Positions 9,072 through 15,665 of a DNA stretch of 37,960 bases are shown piece by piece. The number at the start of each line of letters is the position of its first letter. Within the stretch, counting starts at the first letter, position 1. The notes below the pieces were generated by a model, which searched no databases, had not been told where the DNA came from, and saw nothing but the letters and a program-made list of their open reading frames with translations. The DNA lies in assembly GCA_964586145.1 (NCBI GenBank), contig CAZPHH010000046.1, positions 1 to 37,960 on the forward strand. Reading direction: 5' to 3'. The position numbers and the translations under genes were made by a program. The stretch comes from JAFGJQ01 sp964586145 (GTDB taxonomy: Bacteria; Planctomycetota; Phycisphaerae; UBA1845).

Positions 9072-9330
9072 CACGCCTACCCTGTCATCCACTGCTTCAT
9101 CCAGGACCGCGCCGCCGAACGATGGCGAATGCGAACCAGACGCCGATCAGGACGCCATTCTGTATACGTGCCCCCGCCTGCGGTGGCAACCCGGACGCGG
9201 CTGGAGGATGGAAGAACGCCACCCATGAAGGTATGCTTATTGGACGAATCAGGCTGAGCCCCCTGAGAGGCAGTCGCCGGAGGCAGGCACAGTTCAGCAG
9301 CGCCGCACGCATGAGAAGGACCCACCGACC

Positions 9331-10449
9331 ATGGCAAGCCCATTAAGCAAGCTCAGCATTCATGGCTTCAAATCCATCGAAGCACTCGATGACTTCGACA
9401 TGGGGAGCCTGAACGTGCTCATCGGGGGCAACGGCGCCGGCAAGAGCAACTTCGTGGATTTCTTCCGCATGTTGCGGGCAATGACCGATGCGGCGCTCCA
9501 GCAGTTTGTACAGCGGTTCGGCGGGGGTGACGGCTTTCTGTTCATGGGACCCAAACGAACCCGCCAGATCAAAGCTCACCTGGAGTTTGGCAAGAACGCA
9601 TACGAATTCGATCTTGAGCCGACGGCGGACGGCGGGCTGCAGATCCTGGACGAACGCGTTCAGTACACGGGCGGCCGGGGACTTGGGGGGTTGAAGTCGC
9701 TCGGCCGGGGCAACCGAGAGTCACAGTTGAAGGCTCACCAATCCGATTCCGCGTCCTCCGGGCAGGGGCTGGGGGTCCCGTATTACGTGTTTGAATCCGT
9801 GTCGAAATGGACGGTTTACCACTTCCATGACACCAGTCTGGAGGCCGGCATGCGGCGGGAGCACCCGGCCATCGACCAGGAGGAATTGCACGCGGACGGA
9901 TCGAATATCGCACCGTTTCTGCTGTACCTGCAAACCAGGAGCGCGAGCACGTATGACCTGATTCGCGACACGGTCCGGCTGATCGCGCCATTCTTCGATG
10001 ATTTCCGCCTCAAGCCACAGACCAAGGGGGGCGAAGAGAAGCTCCGGCTCGATTGGCGTCAGAAGGGCGGCCGCTACCCATTCAGCGTTATTCATCTTTC
10101 GGATGGGATGATCCGGTTCGTTTGCCTCGCCACGGCGTTGCTGCAGCCTAATCCCCCCGCGACGATCGTCATCGACGAACCGGAACTGGGGCTCCACCCG
10201 TTCGCGATCAACATCCTTGCCGATCTGGTTCAGTCCGCCGCCGAGCGCACGCAAGTCATCGTCTCCACGCAATCGCCCGCTCTTCTGGACCACGTCAACG
10301 CCGACGATGTGATCGTGGTCAACCGCCGGAAAGGGGGGTCTGAGTTCACCCGCCTGGACCCAGCGGAGCTGAAGAACTGGCTGGAAGAGTACTCCATCGG
10401 CGAGCTCTGGCAGAAGAACGTCGTCCAGGGAGGCCCTGGCCATGAATGA
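9331..10449 (+). CDS. AAA family ATPase (AAA_21/OLD-like ABC-type ATPase)
   Basis: The 372-residue protein is an ABC/SMC-like ATPase of the type found in OLD nucleases and their split relatives. It begins 'SKLSIHGFKSIEALDDF', as in RecF/OLD proteins. Walker A is 'GGNGAGKSN' at 32-40, the ABC signature is 'HLSDGM' near 255-260, Walker B is 'TIVIDEPELGLHP' at 278-290 with Glu283 as catalytic base, and 'VIVSTQSPALLDHV' follows as the switch/D-loop region. No nuclease domain is fused. The TOPRIM-like partner is the next gene, overlapping by eight bases (ATGAATGA). AAGGA at 9316-9320 supports the start. ATPases with this partner are suspected anti-phage sensors; that role is inference. Confidence 0.88.
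   Translation: MASPLSKLSIHGFKSIEALDDFDMGSLNVLIGGNGAGKSNFVDFFRMLRAMTDAALQQFVQRFGGGDGFLFMGPKRTRQIKAHLEFGKNAYEFDLEPTADGGLQILDERVQYTGGRGLGGLKSLGRGNRESQLKAHQSDSASSGQGLGVPYYVFESVSKWTVYHFHDTSLEAGMRREHPAIDQEELHADGSNIAPFLLYLQTRSASTYDLIRDTVRLIAPFFDDFRLKPQTKGGEEKLRLDWRQKGGRYPFSVIHLSDGMIRFVCLATALLQPNPPATIVIDEPELGLHPFAINILADLVQSAAERTQVIVSTQSPALLDHVNADDVIVVNRRKGGSEFTRLDPAELKNWLEEYSIGELWQKNVVQGGPGHE
10425..10439 (+). promoter_or_regulatory. Hairpin sequestering the ribosome binding site of the downstream gene
   Basis: CCAGGG (10425-10430) and CCCTGG (10434-10439) form a perfect six-base stem with the loop AGG. The Shine-Dalgarno sequence AGGGAGG of the following gene (10427-10433) lies inside this stem and loop, eight bases before its ATG at 10442. 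Ribosomes finishing the ATPase gene would open the hairpin, so translation of the second gene should depend on the first. The structure is read directly; its effect is inference. Confidence 0.55.
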
Positions 10450-11128
10450 AATCGTGGCGATCGTCGAGGGCCAGACGGAGCAGACGTTTGTGAGAGATGT
10501 GCTCGCGGAACACCTCGGGGGGCGAGGGATGAGCATCTGGGCCGTCCTGCCCGGCCGCAGTCGAAGGAAGGGCGGTGTGAAAAAGTGGAAGACTGCCCGT
10601 GGCGACATCATCCGCACTCTTCGGGAAGGACGGTACTGCACCACGATGTTCGATTTCTACGCGCTGCCCGACGATTGGCCGGGCAGGAAGGAGGCGGCAA
10701 CCCTTCCGTGGGAAGAGCGAGGCGAGCACGTTGAACAGGCAATCTCGAACGACATCGCGGCGGCATGCGGAGAGAGCTTCGATCGACGGCAGTTCGTTCC
10801 ATACGTGCAGGTCCACGAGTTCGAAGCACTGCTCTTCTCGAACATAACCGAGCTTGCCCGGTCATGCGAGGCCGTCTCTGATCACCCATCCGAAACTCTG
10901 AGGCAGAGACTCCAGGCGGTCCTCGACGAGGCCGCAAACCCGGAAGCGATTGACGATGGGCATGATACGTGCCCGTCTCGCCGCATCCTGCGAGTGGTGC
11001 GAGGGTATCGGAAGGCGACGCTCGGGCCGATCATCGCCGGGCGCATCGGCATCGAAACCCTCAGAGGAGCTTGTCTTCACTTCGCATCCTGGCTGGAGCG
11101 GCTTGAGAAGGTGGCACCGACTTCGTGA
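10442..11128 (+). CDS. DUF4276 family protein (TOPRIM-like), partner of the AAA ATPase
   Basis: The 228-residue protein opens with 'EIVAIVEGQTEQTFV', which has the TOPRIM-type Glu (Glu9) followed by the second acidic residue (Glu13), and continues with 'TMFDFYALPDDWPG' (Asp71) and 'FVPYVQVHEFEALLFS'. These are the signatures of DUF4276. TOPRIM folds bind metal and cut nucleic acids in OLD and RNase M5 proteins. DUF4276 genes commonly sit directly after an AAA_21 ATPase, as here. The gene overlaps the ATPase by eight bases and its ribosome binding site lies in a hairpin. By analogy with PARIS, where an ATPase holds a TOPRIM effector in check, this may be the effector. No biochemical role is established from sequence alone. 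Confidence 0.82.
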   Translation: MNEIVAIVEGQTEQTFVRDVLAEHLGGRGMSIWAVLPGRSRRKGGVKKWKTARGDIIRTLREGRYCTTMFDFYALPDDWPGRKEAATLPWEERGEHVEQAISNDIAAACGESFDRRQFVPYVQVHEFEALLFSNITELARSCEAVSDHPSETLRQRLQAVLDEAANPEAIDDGHDTCPSRRILRVVRGYRKATLGPIIAGRIGIETLRGACLHFASWLERLEKVAPTS

Positions 11129-11175
11129 CGCGACCACCACTCGTTCCACCGACCGAGGGGCGGTGGCCGCCGCCC

Positions 11176-11203
11176 TTGACCCGGCCCCTCGGGAGGCTAA
11201 GGT
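11176..11203 (+). promoter_or_regulatory. Candidate sigma-70 promoter for the tRNA gene
   Basis: TTGACC (11176-11181) is separated by 16 bases from TAAGGT (11198-11203), placing a start site about seven bases before the mature tRNA. The -35 box matches five of six consensus bases; the -10 box is weak. A similar layout, TTGACA-N16-TAAGAC, occurs at 19840-19867. Confidence 0.4.
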
Positions 11204-11216
11204 AGATTCAGAGTAG

Positions 11217-11291
11217 AGCGGCGTAGCTCAGTTGGTTTAGAGCATGGGATTCATAAACCCAAGGTCGTGGGTTCGACCCCCACCGCCGCTA
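11217..11291 (+). tRNA. tRNA-Met (anticodon CAT)
   Basis: The sequence folds into a full cloverleaf. The acceptor stem AGCGGCG/CGCCGCT has seven pairs, the D stem is GCTC/GAGC (11226-11229/11240-11243), the anticodon CAT is at 11252-11254 in loop TTCATAA, the T stem is GTGGG/CCCAC with loop TTCGACC, and A11291 is the discriminator. CCA is not encoded. The first pair is A-T, so this is not an initiator tRNA. An elongator Met is most likely, but a tRNA-Ile whose C34 is modified to lysidine cannot be excluded. The last pair of the anticodon stem (A11249/A11257) is mismatched. Confidence 0.93.
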
Positions 11292-11305
11292 GTGATGTAA
11301 CTTCA

Positions 11306-11337
11306 GACAGGCCAGCCGGTTGGGGCTGGCCTTTGTC
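11306..11337 (+). terminator. Rho-independent-type terminator after the tRNA
   Basis: AGGCCAGCC (11309-11317) pairs perfectly with GGCTGGCCT (11324-11332) around a six-base loop, and outer GAC/GTC bases extend the stem. The following TTTGTC is only a short T tract. It begins 15 bases after the tRNA, as expected for its terminator. Confidence 0.7.
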
Positions 11338-11380
11338 ATGCGCGGGTGGGGCGTACAATGGTGGCCGGAGGGTCCTCGTC

Positions 11381-12565
11381 GTGAAGACAATGCCACTGTT
11401 GAGCCTGATTCTGCTGCTGCCGGCGGCCGGCTGCGCGCCGGAGGTCGTCGATGTCAACGCGTATCTGGGGGACCAGCCGTTTCCGGCCCCCTCGCGGCAG
11501 GTGACGGTTTTTGTGGAATGCCACCCGGGTGACCAGCCGATGCTGCTGGCGCGTGGGGCGGCCCGGGCCGTCGAGGCGGAGTTGGATCGCCGGGGGTACG
11601 CCGTCGTGGAGAAACCGGATGAGGCGGACTATGTACTGACCTGCCTCATCCGCGTGGGCGGCGGCCGGGTCGTCACGCAGGCCGTCCCCCGCTACGCCGA
11701 CCTGTACGCCGCGCCGTGCTGCGCCGGCGGATATGGTGGATGGCACCGATCCCGCATGTACGGCTACGGCTACGCCACCCCGTACGTCGAGGAATCATGG
11801 CGGGAGTTCGACCGGCAGCTTCACGCCACTTTGCTGGATCGTCCGCGCTTCGACAGCGCCCCCGAGAACGCCCGCCACCAGGCCATTGTCTGGCAGGCTA
11901 CCGCGGTCAGCACCGGCACCGACCGCGACCTGCGGGCCGTGCTCCCATATCTTCTGGCCGGGCTGTTTGAGCACTTTGGCGAGGACACGGGCAGGCTCCG
12001 CCACTACCAATACACGTCGCATAGTGACGAGGTGGAGCGGTTTCTGAACGACCACGACCGGATGGAGACCGGAAGACCGGCTGGAAAGCCGGTCCCACAG
12101 GGAGGAAGACCGGCTGGAAAGCCGGTCCCACAGGGAGGAAGACCGGCTGGAAAGCCGGTCCCACAGGGAAAGGAGACCGGCGGAGAGGCTGGTTCCACAA
12201 GGAAGGAGACCGGCTGGAAAGCCGGTCCCACAGGGAGGGAGACTGGCTGGAAAGCCGGTCCCACACCAGAGGCTGGTCCCACACCGGCGGCGGGTCCCAC
12301 AGGGAAGGTGACGAGGTGGAGCGATTCCTGGACGAGCGCGACTGAGTGCCGCCCCGCGCCCGATAAGCGGCAGACTGTGTGCCGGCTTGTCCTCGACGCC
12401 GCCCGCCAGAGCCCGTTTTATCGGCCACTCGAATCCGCAGACTCCCCCGCCTGCCCACTCCACACGCCAGGAAAATGTATCGTATGTTTCCAAAACAGCG
12501 GATGGGGCCCGTTCGCCGGGGCCGGTGTAAACAGACTCACCCGTGAAAGGGGTAAGTTGCCATGA
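11381..12565 (+). CDS. DUF4136-like lipoprotein with a repeat-invaded C-terminus
   Basis: The start is GTG at 11381, eight bases after GGAGGG (11367-11372). The protein has a lipoprotein signal peptide ending 'LPAAGC' with Cys18 as the lipidated residue. Residues about 20-215 resemble DUF4136-type lipoproteins: 'AARAVEAELDRRGYAVVEKPDEADYVLTCLIRV', a Gly/Tyr-rich segment, then 'HQAIVWQATA'. Up to 'SDEVERFLNDHD' (12026-12058) the protein looks normal. It then reads into a 33-bp repeat array (about 12075-12307) and on to a stop at 12563-12565 with low-complexity sequence. A second, frame-shifted copy of the pre-repeat sequence at 12308-12342 ends in TGA (12343-12345), which I infer to be the original end. 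The present stop overlaps the next gene's ATG. Confidence 0.72.
   Translation: MKTMPLLSLILLLPAAGCAPEVVDVNAYLGDQPFPAPSRQVTVFVECHPGDQPMLLARGAARAVEAELDRRGYAVVEKPDEADYVLTCLIRVGGGRVVTQAVPRYADLYAAPCCAGGYGGWHRSRMYGYGYATPYVEESWREFDRQLHATLLDRPRFDSAPENARHQAIVWQATAVSTGTDRDLRAVLPYLLAGLFEHFGEDTGRLRHYQYTSHSDEVERFLNDHDRMETGRPAGKPVPQGGRPAGKPVPQGGRPAGKPVPQGKETGGEAGSTRKETGWKAGPTGRETGWKAGPTPEAGPTPAAGPTGKVTRWSDSWTSATECRPAPDKRQTVCRLVLDAARQSPFYRPLESADSPACPLHTPGKCIVCFQNSGWGPFAGAGVNRLTRERGKLP
12075..12307. repeat. 33-bp tandem repeat array of hairpin units
   Basis: About seven units start at 12075, 12108, 12141, 12175, 12208 and 12241, with a degenerate tail from 12269. The spacing is 33 bases except for one unit of 34. 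The core is GACCGGCTGGAAAGCCGGTC followed by 'ccacaggga'. Each unit can fold as ACCGGCT/AGCCGGT. Unit 4 is diverged. Because 33 is a multiple of three, the first units are read in frame by the lipoprotein gene as an 11-residue repeat (GRPAGKPVPQG). There are no unique spacers, so this is not a CRISPR array. Confidence 0.9.
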
Positions 12566-13005
12566 ACGATTGGCAGAGGAGATTTACCAGCAAGCTGGAG
12601 ACGGTCCGCGGGGCCTCGAGCGATCGCTTCGAGGAGACGGTGGAACGCTGCGTGGGCCCGGTGTATGAGGAGTTCCAGAAGTTCACGGCCCAGCAGGGTT
12701 TCACGGCGTCGGCCCCGCTGTCCAAGGCGGGCATTCGCACGTTCAAATTCTCGCTTACCGAGAATGCGTACGTGCTGATGACGTTCCGGCTGAACAACCT
12801 GGAAAACTGCGAGTTGCTCAGCGAGTTCGTCATCCCAAACCGAGGCAAGCTGCCGCCGATCAACCAGCACGTGGAGCTGTCCGAGGTGAACGAAGCCTGG
12901 GCGCGCCGCGCGTTTGAGCAGGCGCTGGACCACTTTGTCGACGCCTACGCGGACGCCGTGGGCGGCGGCTCGAAGCAGAAACAGCCGCAGCCGGTGCCGG
13001 TCTGA
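12562..13005 (+). CDS. Conserved-looking protein of unknown function
   Basis: I do not recognise this 147-residue protein. It starts at ATG 12562 with AAGGGG (12547-12552) nine bases upstream. It appears soluble, with no signal peptide or membrane helix. An N-terminal amphipathic helix ('QRRFTSKLETVRGASSDRFEETVERCVGPVYEEFQKF') leads into a mixed region with strands ('IRTFKFSLTENAYVLMTFRL') and a second helix ('NEAWARRAFEQALDHFVDAYADAV'). It ends in a Gln/Pro/Lys tail. Composition and start signals look like a real gene. Its ATG overlaps the current stop of the lipoprotein gene, but that overlap probably arose secondarily through the repeat insertion. It converges on the aminotransferase gene. 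Confidence 0.72.
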   Translation: MNDWQRRFTSKLETVRGASSDRFEETVERCVGPVYEEFQKFTAQQGFTASAPLSKAGIRTFKFSLTENAYVLMTFRLNNLENCELLSEFVIPNRGKLPPINQHVELSEVNEAWARRAFEQALDHFVDAYADAVGGGSKQKQPQPVPV

Positions 13006-13022
13006 TCTGCCGATCCCGGCCA

Positions 13023-14135
13023 TCAGGCCAGTGAGCAGAGAACTTCGCAGCCGGCCGCCAGGCGGTCGTCAGACACCGCATAGCTGATGCGGAAGTGGGT
13101 GTCCCGGCCGCCGAACGCGCAGCCGGGGATGACCAGCACGTTTTTCTCGATGGCCGCCTCCACGAAGGCCGTCGCGTTCGGGAATCGCTGCGGCACGCGG
13201 GGGAACACGTAGAACCCGCCCGTCGGCCGGACGAACTCAAACCGCTCGCGCAGGGCGTTCACGACCAGGTCGCGCTTGGCCCGGTACGCGGTCACCTGGG
13301 CGGATACGTCCGTCTCGAGGGCCGTCAGGCACGCCCATTGGGCGGGCTGCGGTGCGCAGACAAACGTAAACTGCTGCAGCTTGGCCATCTCCTGGATGAT
13401 CGCCGCGGGGCCGGCTGCGTACCCCATCCGCCAGCCCGTCATTCCGTAGTCCTTTCCGAATCCGCGAAGCAGAAGCGTTCGCTCCGGGGCGAACGTCACG
13501 GGGCTGGCCGCCGGACCGTCGTAACACAGACCCGCATAGATCTCGTCGCTGAGGATCAACAGGTTGTGCCGGCGGGCCAGCTCGCACAGCGAGCGGATCT
13601 CCTGCTCGGAGTACACGATGCCCGTCGGGTTGCCCGGCGAATTGACGATCAGGGCCCGCGTGCGCGGCGTGACCGCCGCCACGAAACGCTCCGGATGCAG
13701 GGACAGGTCGTCGTACGTATCCACGGACACCGGCACCCCGCCGGCCAGGCGAACCAGCGTGCGGTAGGAGACGAAACACGGGTCGGCCACCAGCACTTCG
13801 TCGCCCGGGTTGACGCACGCCATCAGGGCCAGCGTCAGTCCGCCCGAAACGCCGCAGGTGATCAGCACGGCGGGGTCCCAGCCGAATTCCTCGCGCATGG
13901 CCTGCCCGATACGCTCCCGCAGGGGCACGATCCCGTGCGTCACGGTGTATTTGTTGCGCCCTTCCCGAATGGCCGAAATCGCCGCGGTTTTCACCGGTTC
14001 CGGCACGTCAAAATCCGGCTGCCCCATGGAGAAGTCGATGGGGTCCTTCATCGCGGCGGCCAGGTCGAAAATCCGCCGGATGCCGGACGAACCGATGGAC
14101 GCCATCCGCTGGGCCACAAACTCGCTGCCGGACAT
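13023..14135 (-). CDS. PLP-dependent aminotransferase, class I/II
   Basis: The 370-residue fold-type I aminotransferase belongs to the aspartate aminotransferase family. Visible motifs include 'MGQPDFDVPEPV' near the N-terminus, 'YTVTHGIVPLRERI', the substrate/PLP segment 'VNSPGNPTGIVYSEQEI', the PLP Asp/Tyr in 'LILSDEIYAGLCYDG', the Schiff-base Lys228 in 'GFGKDYGMTGWRMGY', and the C-terminal Arg in 'HFRISYAVSDD' that binds the alpha-carboxylate. A longer frame begins at 14180, but ATG at 14135 has GGAGG six bases upstream and is chosen. Amino-acid specificity cannot be assigned; relatives use aspartate, alanine or aromatic acids. It lies 157 bases downstream of the small basic protein gene on the same strand. 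Confidence 0.93.
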   Translation of the reverse strand: MSGSEFVAQRMASIGSSGIRRIFDLAAAMKDPIDFSMGQPDFDVPEPVKTAAISAIREGRNKYTVTHGIVPLRERIGQAMREEFGWDPAVLITCGVSGGLTLALMACVNPGDEVLVADPCFVSYRTLVRLAGGVPVSVDTYDDLSLHPERFVAAVTPRTRALIVNSPGNPTGIVYSEQEIRSLCELARRHNLLILSDEIYAGLCYDGPAASPVTFAPERTLLLRGFGKDYGMTGWRMGYAAGPAAIIQEMAKLQQFTFVCAPQPAQWACLTALETDVSAQVTAYRAKRDLVVNALRERFEFVRPTGGFYVFPRVPQRFPNATAFVEAAIEKNVLVIPGCAFGGRDTHFRISYAVSDDRLAAGCEVLCSLA

Positions 14136-14291
14136 GAGAGGCCTCCGTTCGCCCGTACACTGGCCAATGCGACCGCACACCCTGCCGATCCCGCGGTCTG
14201 ACGTGCCGATAACGAAATCCGCCGCCCGGACCGAACCGAGCAGCGGATGTCATTGTACGCGGAATCCCCAGGGGGGGTACCCGCCGGTGGA

Positions 14292-14534
14292 TTACTTCTT
14301 GGCCGGAGCCGCCGGCGTGGCCGCAGCGCCTTCCTCGCCCTCGGCCTTGCCCTTCTTCTTCACCTTGCCGCCCACCGCCGCCTTGCGGTGAGCGACTTTG
14401 GGCAGGCCGAACGGGGACCGGCCTTCCTCCCAGCGGGCCTCGTCGCGCATGCGGGCGATCCGCTCCGCCCGACTGAGCACATTCCGGTGGCGGACGAGGG
14501 CCGCCTTGGTTTTCAGAGACTTATCCATCGACAT
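14292..14534 (-). CDS. PVC-superphylum small basic protein (TIGR04137-type)
   Basis: The 80-residue, strongly basic protein contains 'KSLKTKAALVRHRNVLSRAERIARM' followed by 'WEEGRSPFGLPKV'. This matches the small basic protein family known from Verrucomicrobia, Planctomycetes and Chlamydiae: S-L-K, R-R/H-R-N-V-L, E-R-I, W-x-E-G, S-x-F-G-L-P-K. Family members are about 50-60 residues; the extra length here is a Lys/Glu/Ala/Pro-rich tail. Charge and size suggest RNA or ribosome binding, which is inferred. AGGGAG ten bases upstream favours the first of two ATGs. It starts 14 bases after the SPOR-like gene, so the two form an operon. It is the best taxonomic marker in the window. Confidence 0.88.
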   Translation of the reverse strand: MSMDKSLKTKAALVRHRNVLSRAERIARMRDEARWEEGRSPFGLPKVAHRKAAVGGKVKKKGKAEGEEGAAATPAAPAKK

Positions 14535-14548
14535 CGTGTTCGTACTCC

Positions 14549-15418
14549 CTACCAGTGATCCTGGGTCAACTTTTTCGGATACCCTTCGAGTTTGTACTGA
14601 CCGCCGCCCTTGTAATACGTTTGGCCGGCCGCCTGAATGCGCCGGTGGTACCGATGAAAGCGGTCACGGTCCGCCGGATCGTCCCAGTTGAAGCCCTCCG
14701 TGGCCACCAGGAGGTACCGACCCCCCGAGGCCTCCACCGAGGTCTCGATCCCCAGTTGCTGGAGGAACACCTGGGCCCGAACGGCGTCGTCCCGAGCGGA
14801 CCCCGCGAAATTCTGGACGACCACGTAGGTCAGCCCCGGCGTCCAGCCGCCCGACGAAGTCCGTTGGGCTGCGTCATCCCGCGACGTCAGCGTGGTGGAC
14901 GGCGGCGCCACTTTCGTGGACTCGGCGGGCCCTTCTGCGGGAAGCAACGGTGAAGGCCCCAGACCCTGCGTCACATCAGGCCGCGGTGGGCCCTGGCGAG
15001 CCTTCTCGATCTCGTCCAGAAGGCCGCTCCCGTCCGCTGCGAGCGCCTTGCGAACCTCGTCCTTTCCCGCCTCCTTGCCGCTTCCGTGCCCCAGCCCGTA
15101 GGCCACGCCGATCAACACCACCATCCCAAACAGGACGGCAGCCGCCCAGGTACTGTCCAGGGCCACGCGTATGACCCGCCCGTCAATCCGCAACACGGCG
15201 TCCCGCGTGCCGCCGGCGTCCCCGACGACCGGTTCCGGCGGCCGAATCACCTCCGGTGCGGTACCCGGAGTCTCGGGAGCCGGGGGAACGGCCGGCGGCG
15301 GCGAAGGGGTCGAGTCGGTCTCGCCGTCCGAGCTGTCCTCGCGGCCCTGTGTCCACAGGGGCGGGTTCTTGGACTTGCTGAGAACCTCGTACAGCGGGGC
15401 ACGCTTGGGCTTGGCCAT
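14549..15418 (-). CDS. Single-pass membrane protein with C-terminal SPOR-like domain
   Basis: The 289-residue protein begins 'MAKPKRAPLYEVLSKSK'. An acidic, Pro-rich linker follows (about 30-70), then one transmembrane helix ('STWAAAVLFGMVVLIGVAYGLGHGSG', about 110-135), then a second linker and a C-terminal alpha/beta domain (about 200-285) containing 'GLTYVVVQNFAGSARDDAVRAQVFLQQLGIETSV' and 'GRYLLVATEGF'. Its beta-alpha-beta pattern resembles SPOR domains, which bind denuded septal glycan, although classical peptidoglycan-binding residues cannot be confirmed by eye. The start at 15418 is chosen because sequence upstream in this frame is antisense to the dehydratase gene. It is transcribed with the small basic protein, 14 bases downstream. 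Confidence 0.75.
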   Translation of the reverse strand: MAKPKRAPLYEVLSKSKNPPLWTQGREDSSDGETDSTPSPPPAVPPAPETPGTAPEVIRPPEPVVGDAGGTRDAVLRIDGRVIRVALDSTWAAAVLFGMVVLIGVAYGLGHGSGKEAGKDEVRKALAADGSGLLDEIEKARQGPPRPDVTQGLGPSPLLPAEGPAESTKVAPPSTTLTSRDDAAQRTSSGGWTPGLTYVVVQNFAGSARDDAVRAQVFLQQLGIETSVEASGGRYLLVATEGFNWDDPADRDRFHRYHRRIQAAGQTYYKGGGQYKLEGYPKKLTQDHW

Positions 15419-15611
15419 CTGGACCCACTCTCCCGACGCCACCGGCGCCGCGCAAGCTCGATACCATACCGTAAGCCACGGAATTTTCAACCCGCGTCCG
15501 GTGCCCGGACGCAGGGTCCGCCTGGGCGAATCCAGCCGCCGGATCGCCCCGGGCTGGCGTTTGCGGGGGTGGGCGGGTACACTTCCGCCGCCGGTGGGAG
15601 GGATCGGGCCG

Positions 15612-15631
15612 GCCGGGGCGATCTCCCCGGC
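15612..15631 (+). promoter_or_regulatory. Hairpin in the leader of the FAS/PKS-like operon
   Basis: GCCGGGG (15612-15618) pairs perfectly with CCCCGGC (15625-15631) around a six-base loop, 34 bases before the first ATG of the operon. The upstream gene is divergent, so this cannot be its terminator. It may be a structured 5' leader element. No T tract follows. Confidence 0.35.
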
Positions 15632-15665
15632 GCGGGGAATCCGCATCCAAGCGCATGGTGCGTGC

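Noticed and set aside
9072..11291. Integrated element with attachment-site duplication at the tRNA
   Set aside because: I looked for a second copy of the tRNA 3' end near the purD side of the AAA/DUF4276 pair and saw none, and there is no integrase gene.
12075..12307. CRISPR array
   Set aside because: The repeats are directly tandem with no unique spacers, and there are no cas genes in the window.
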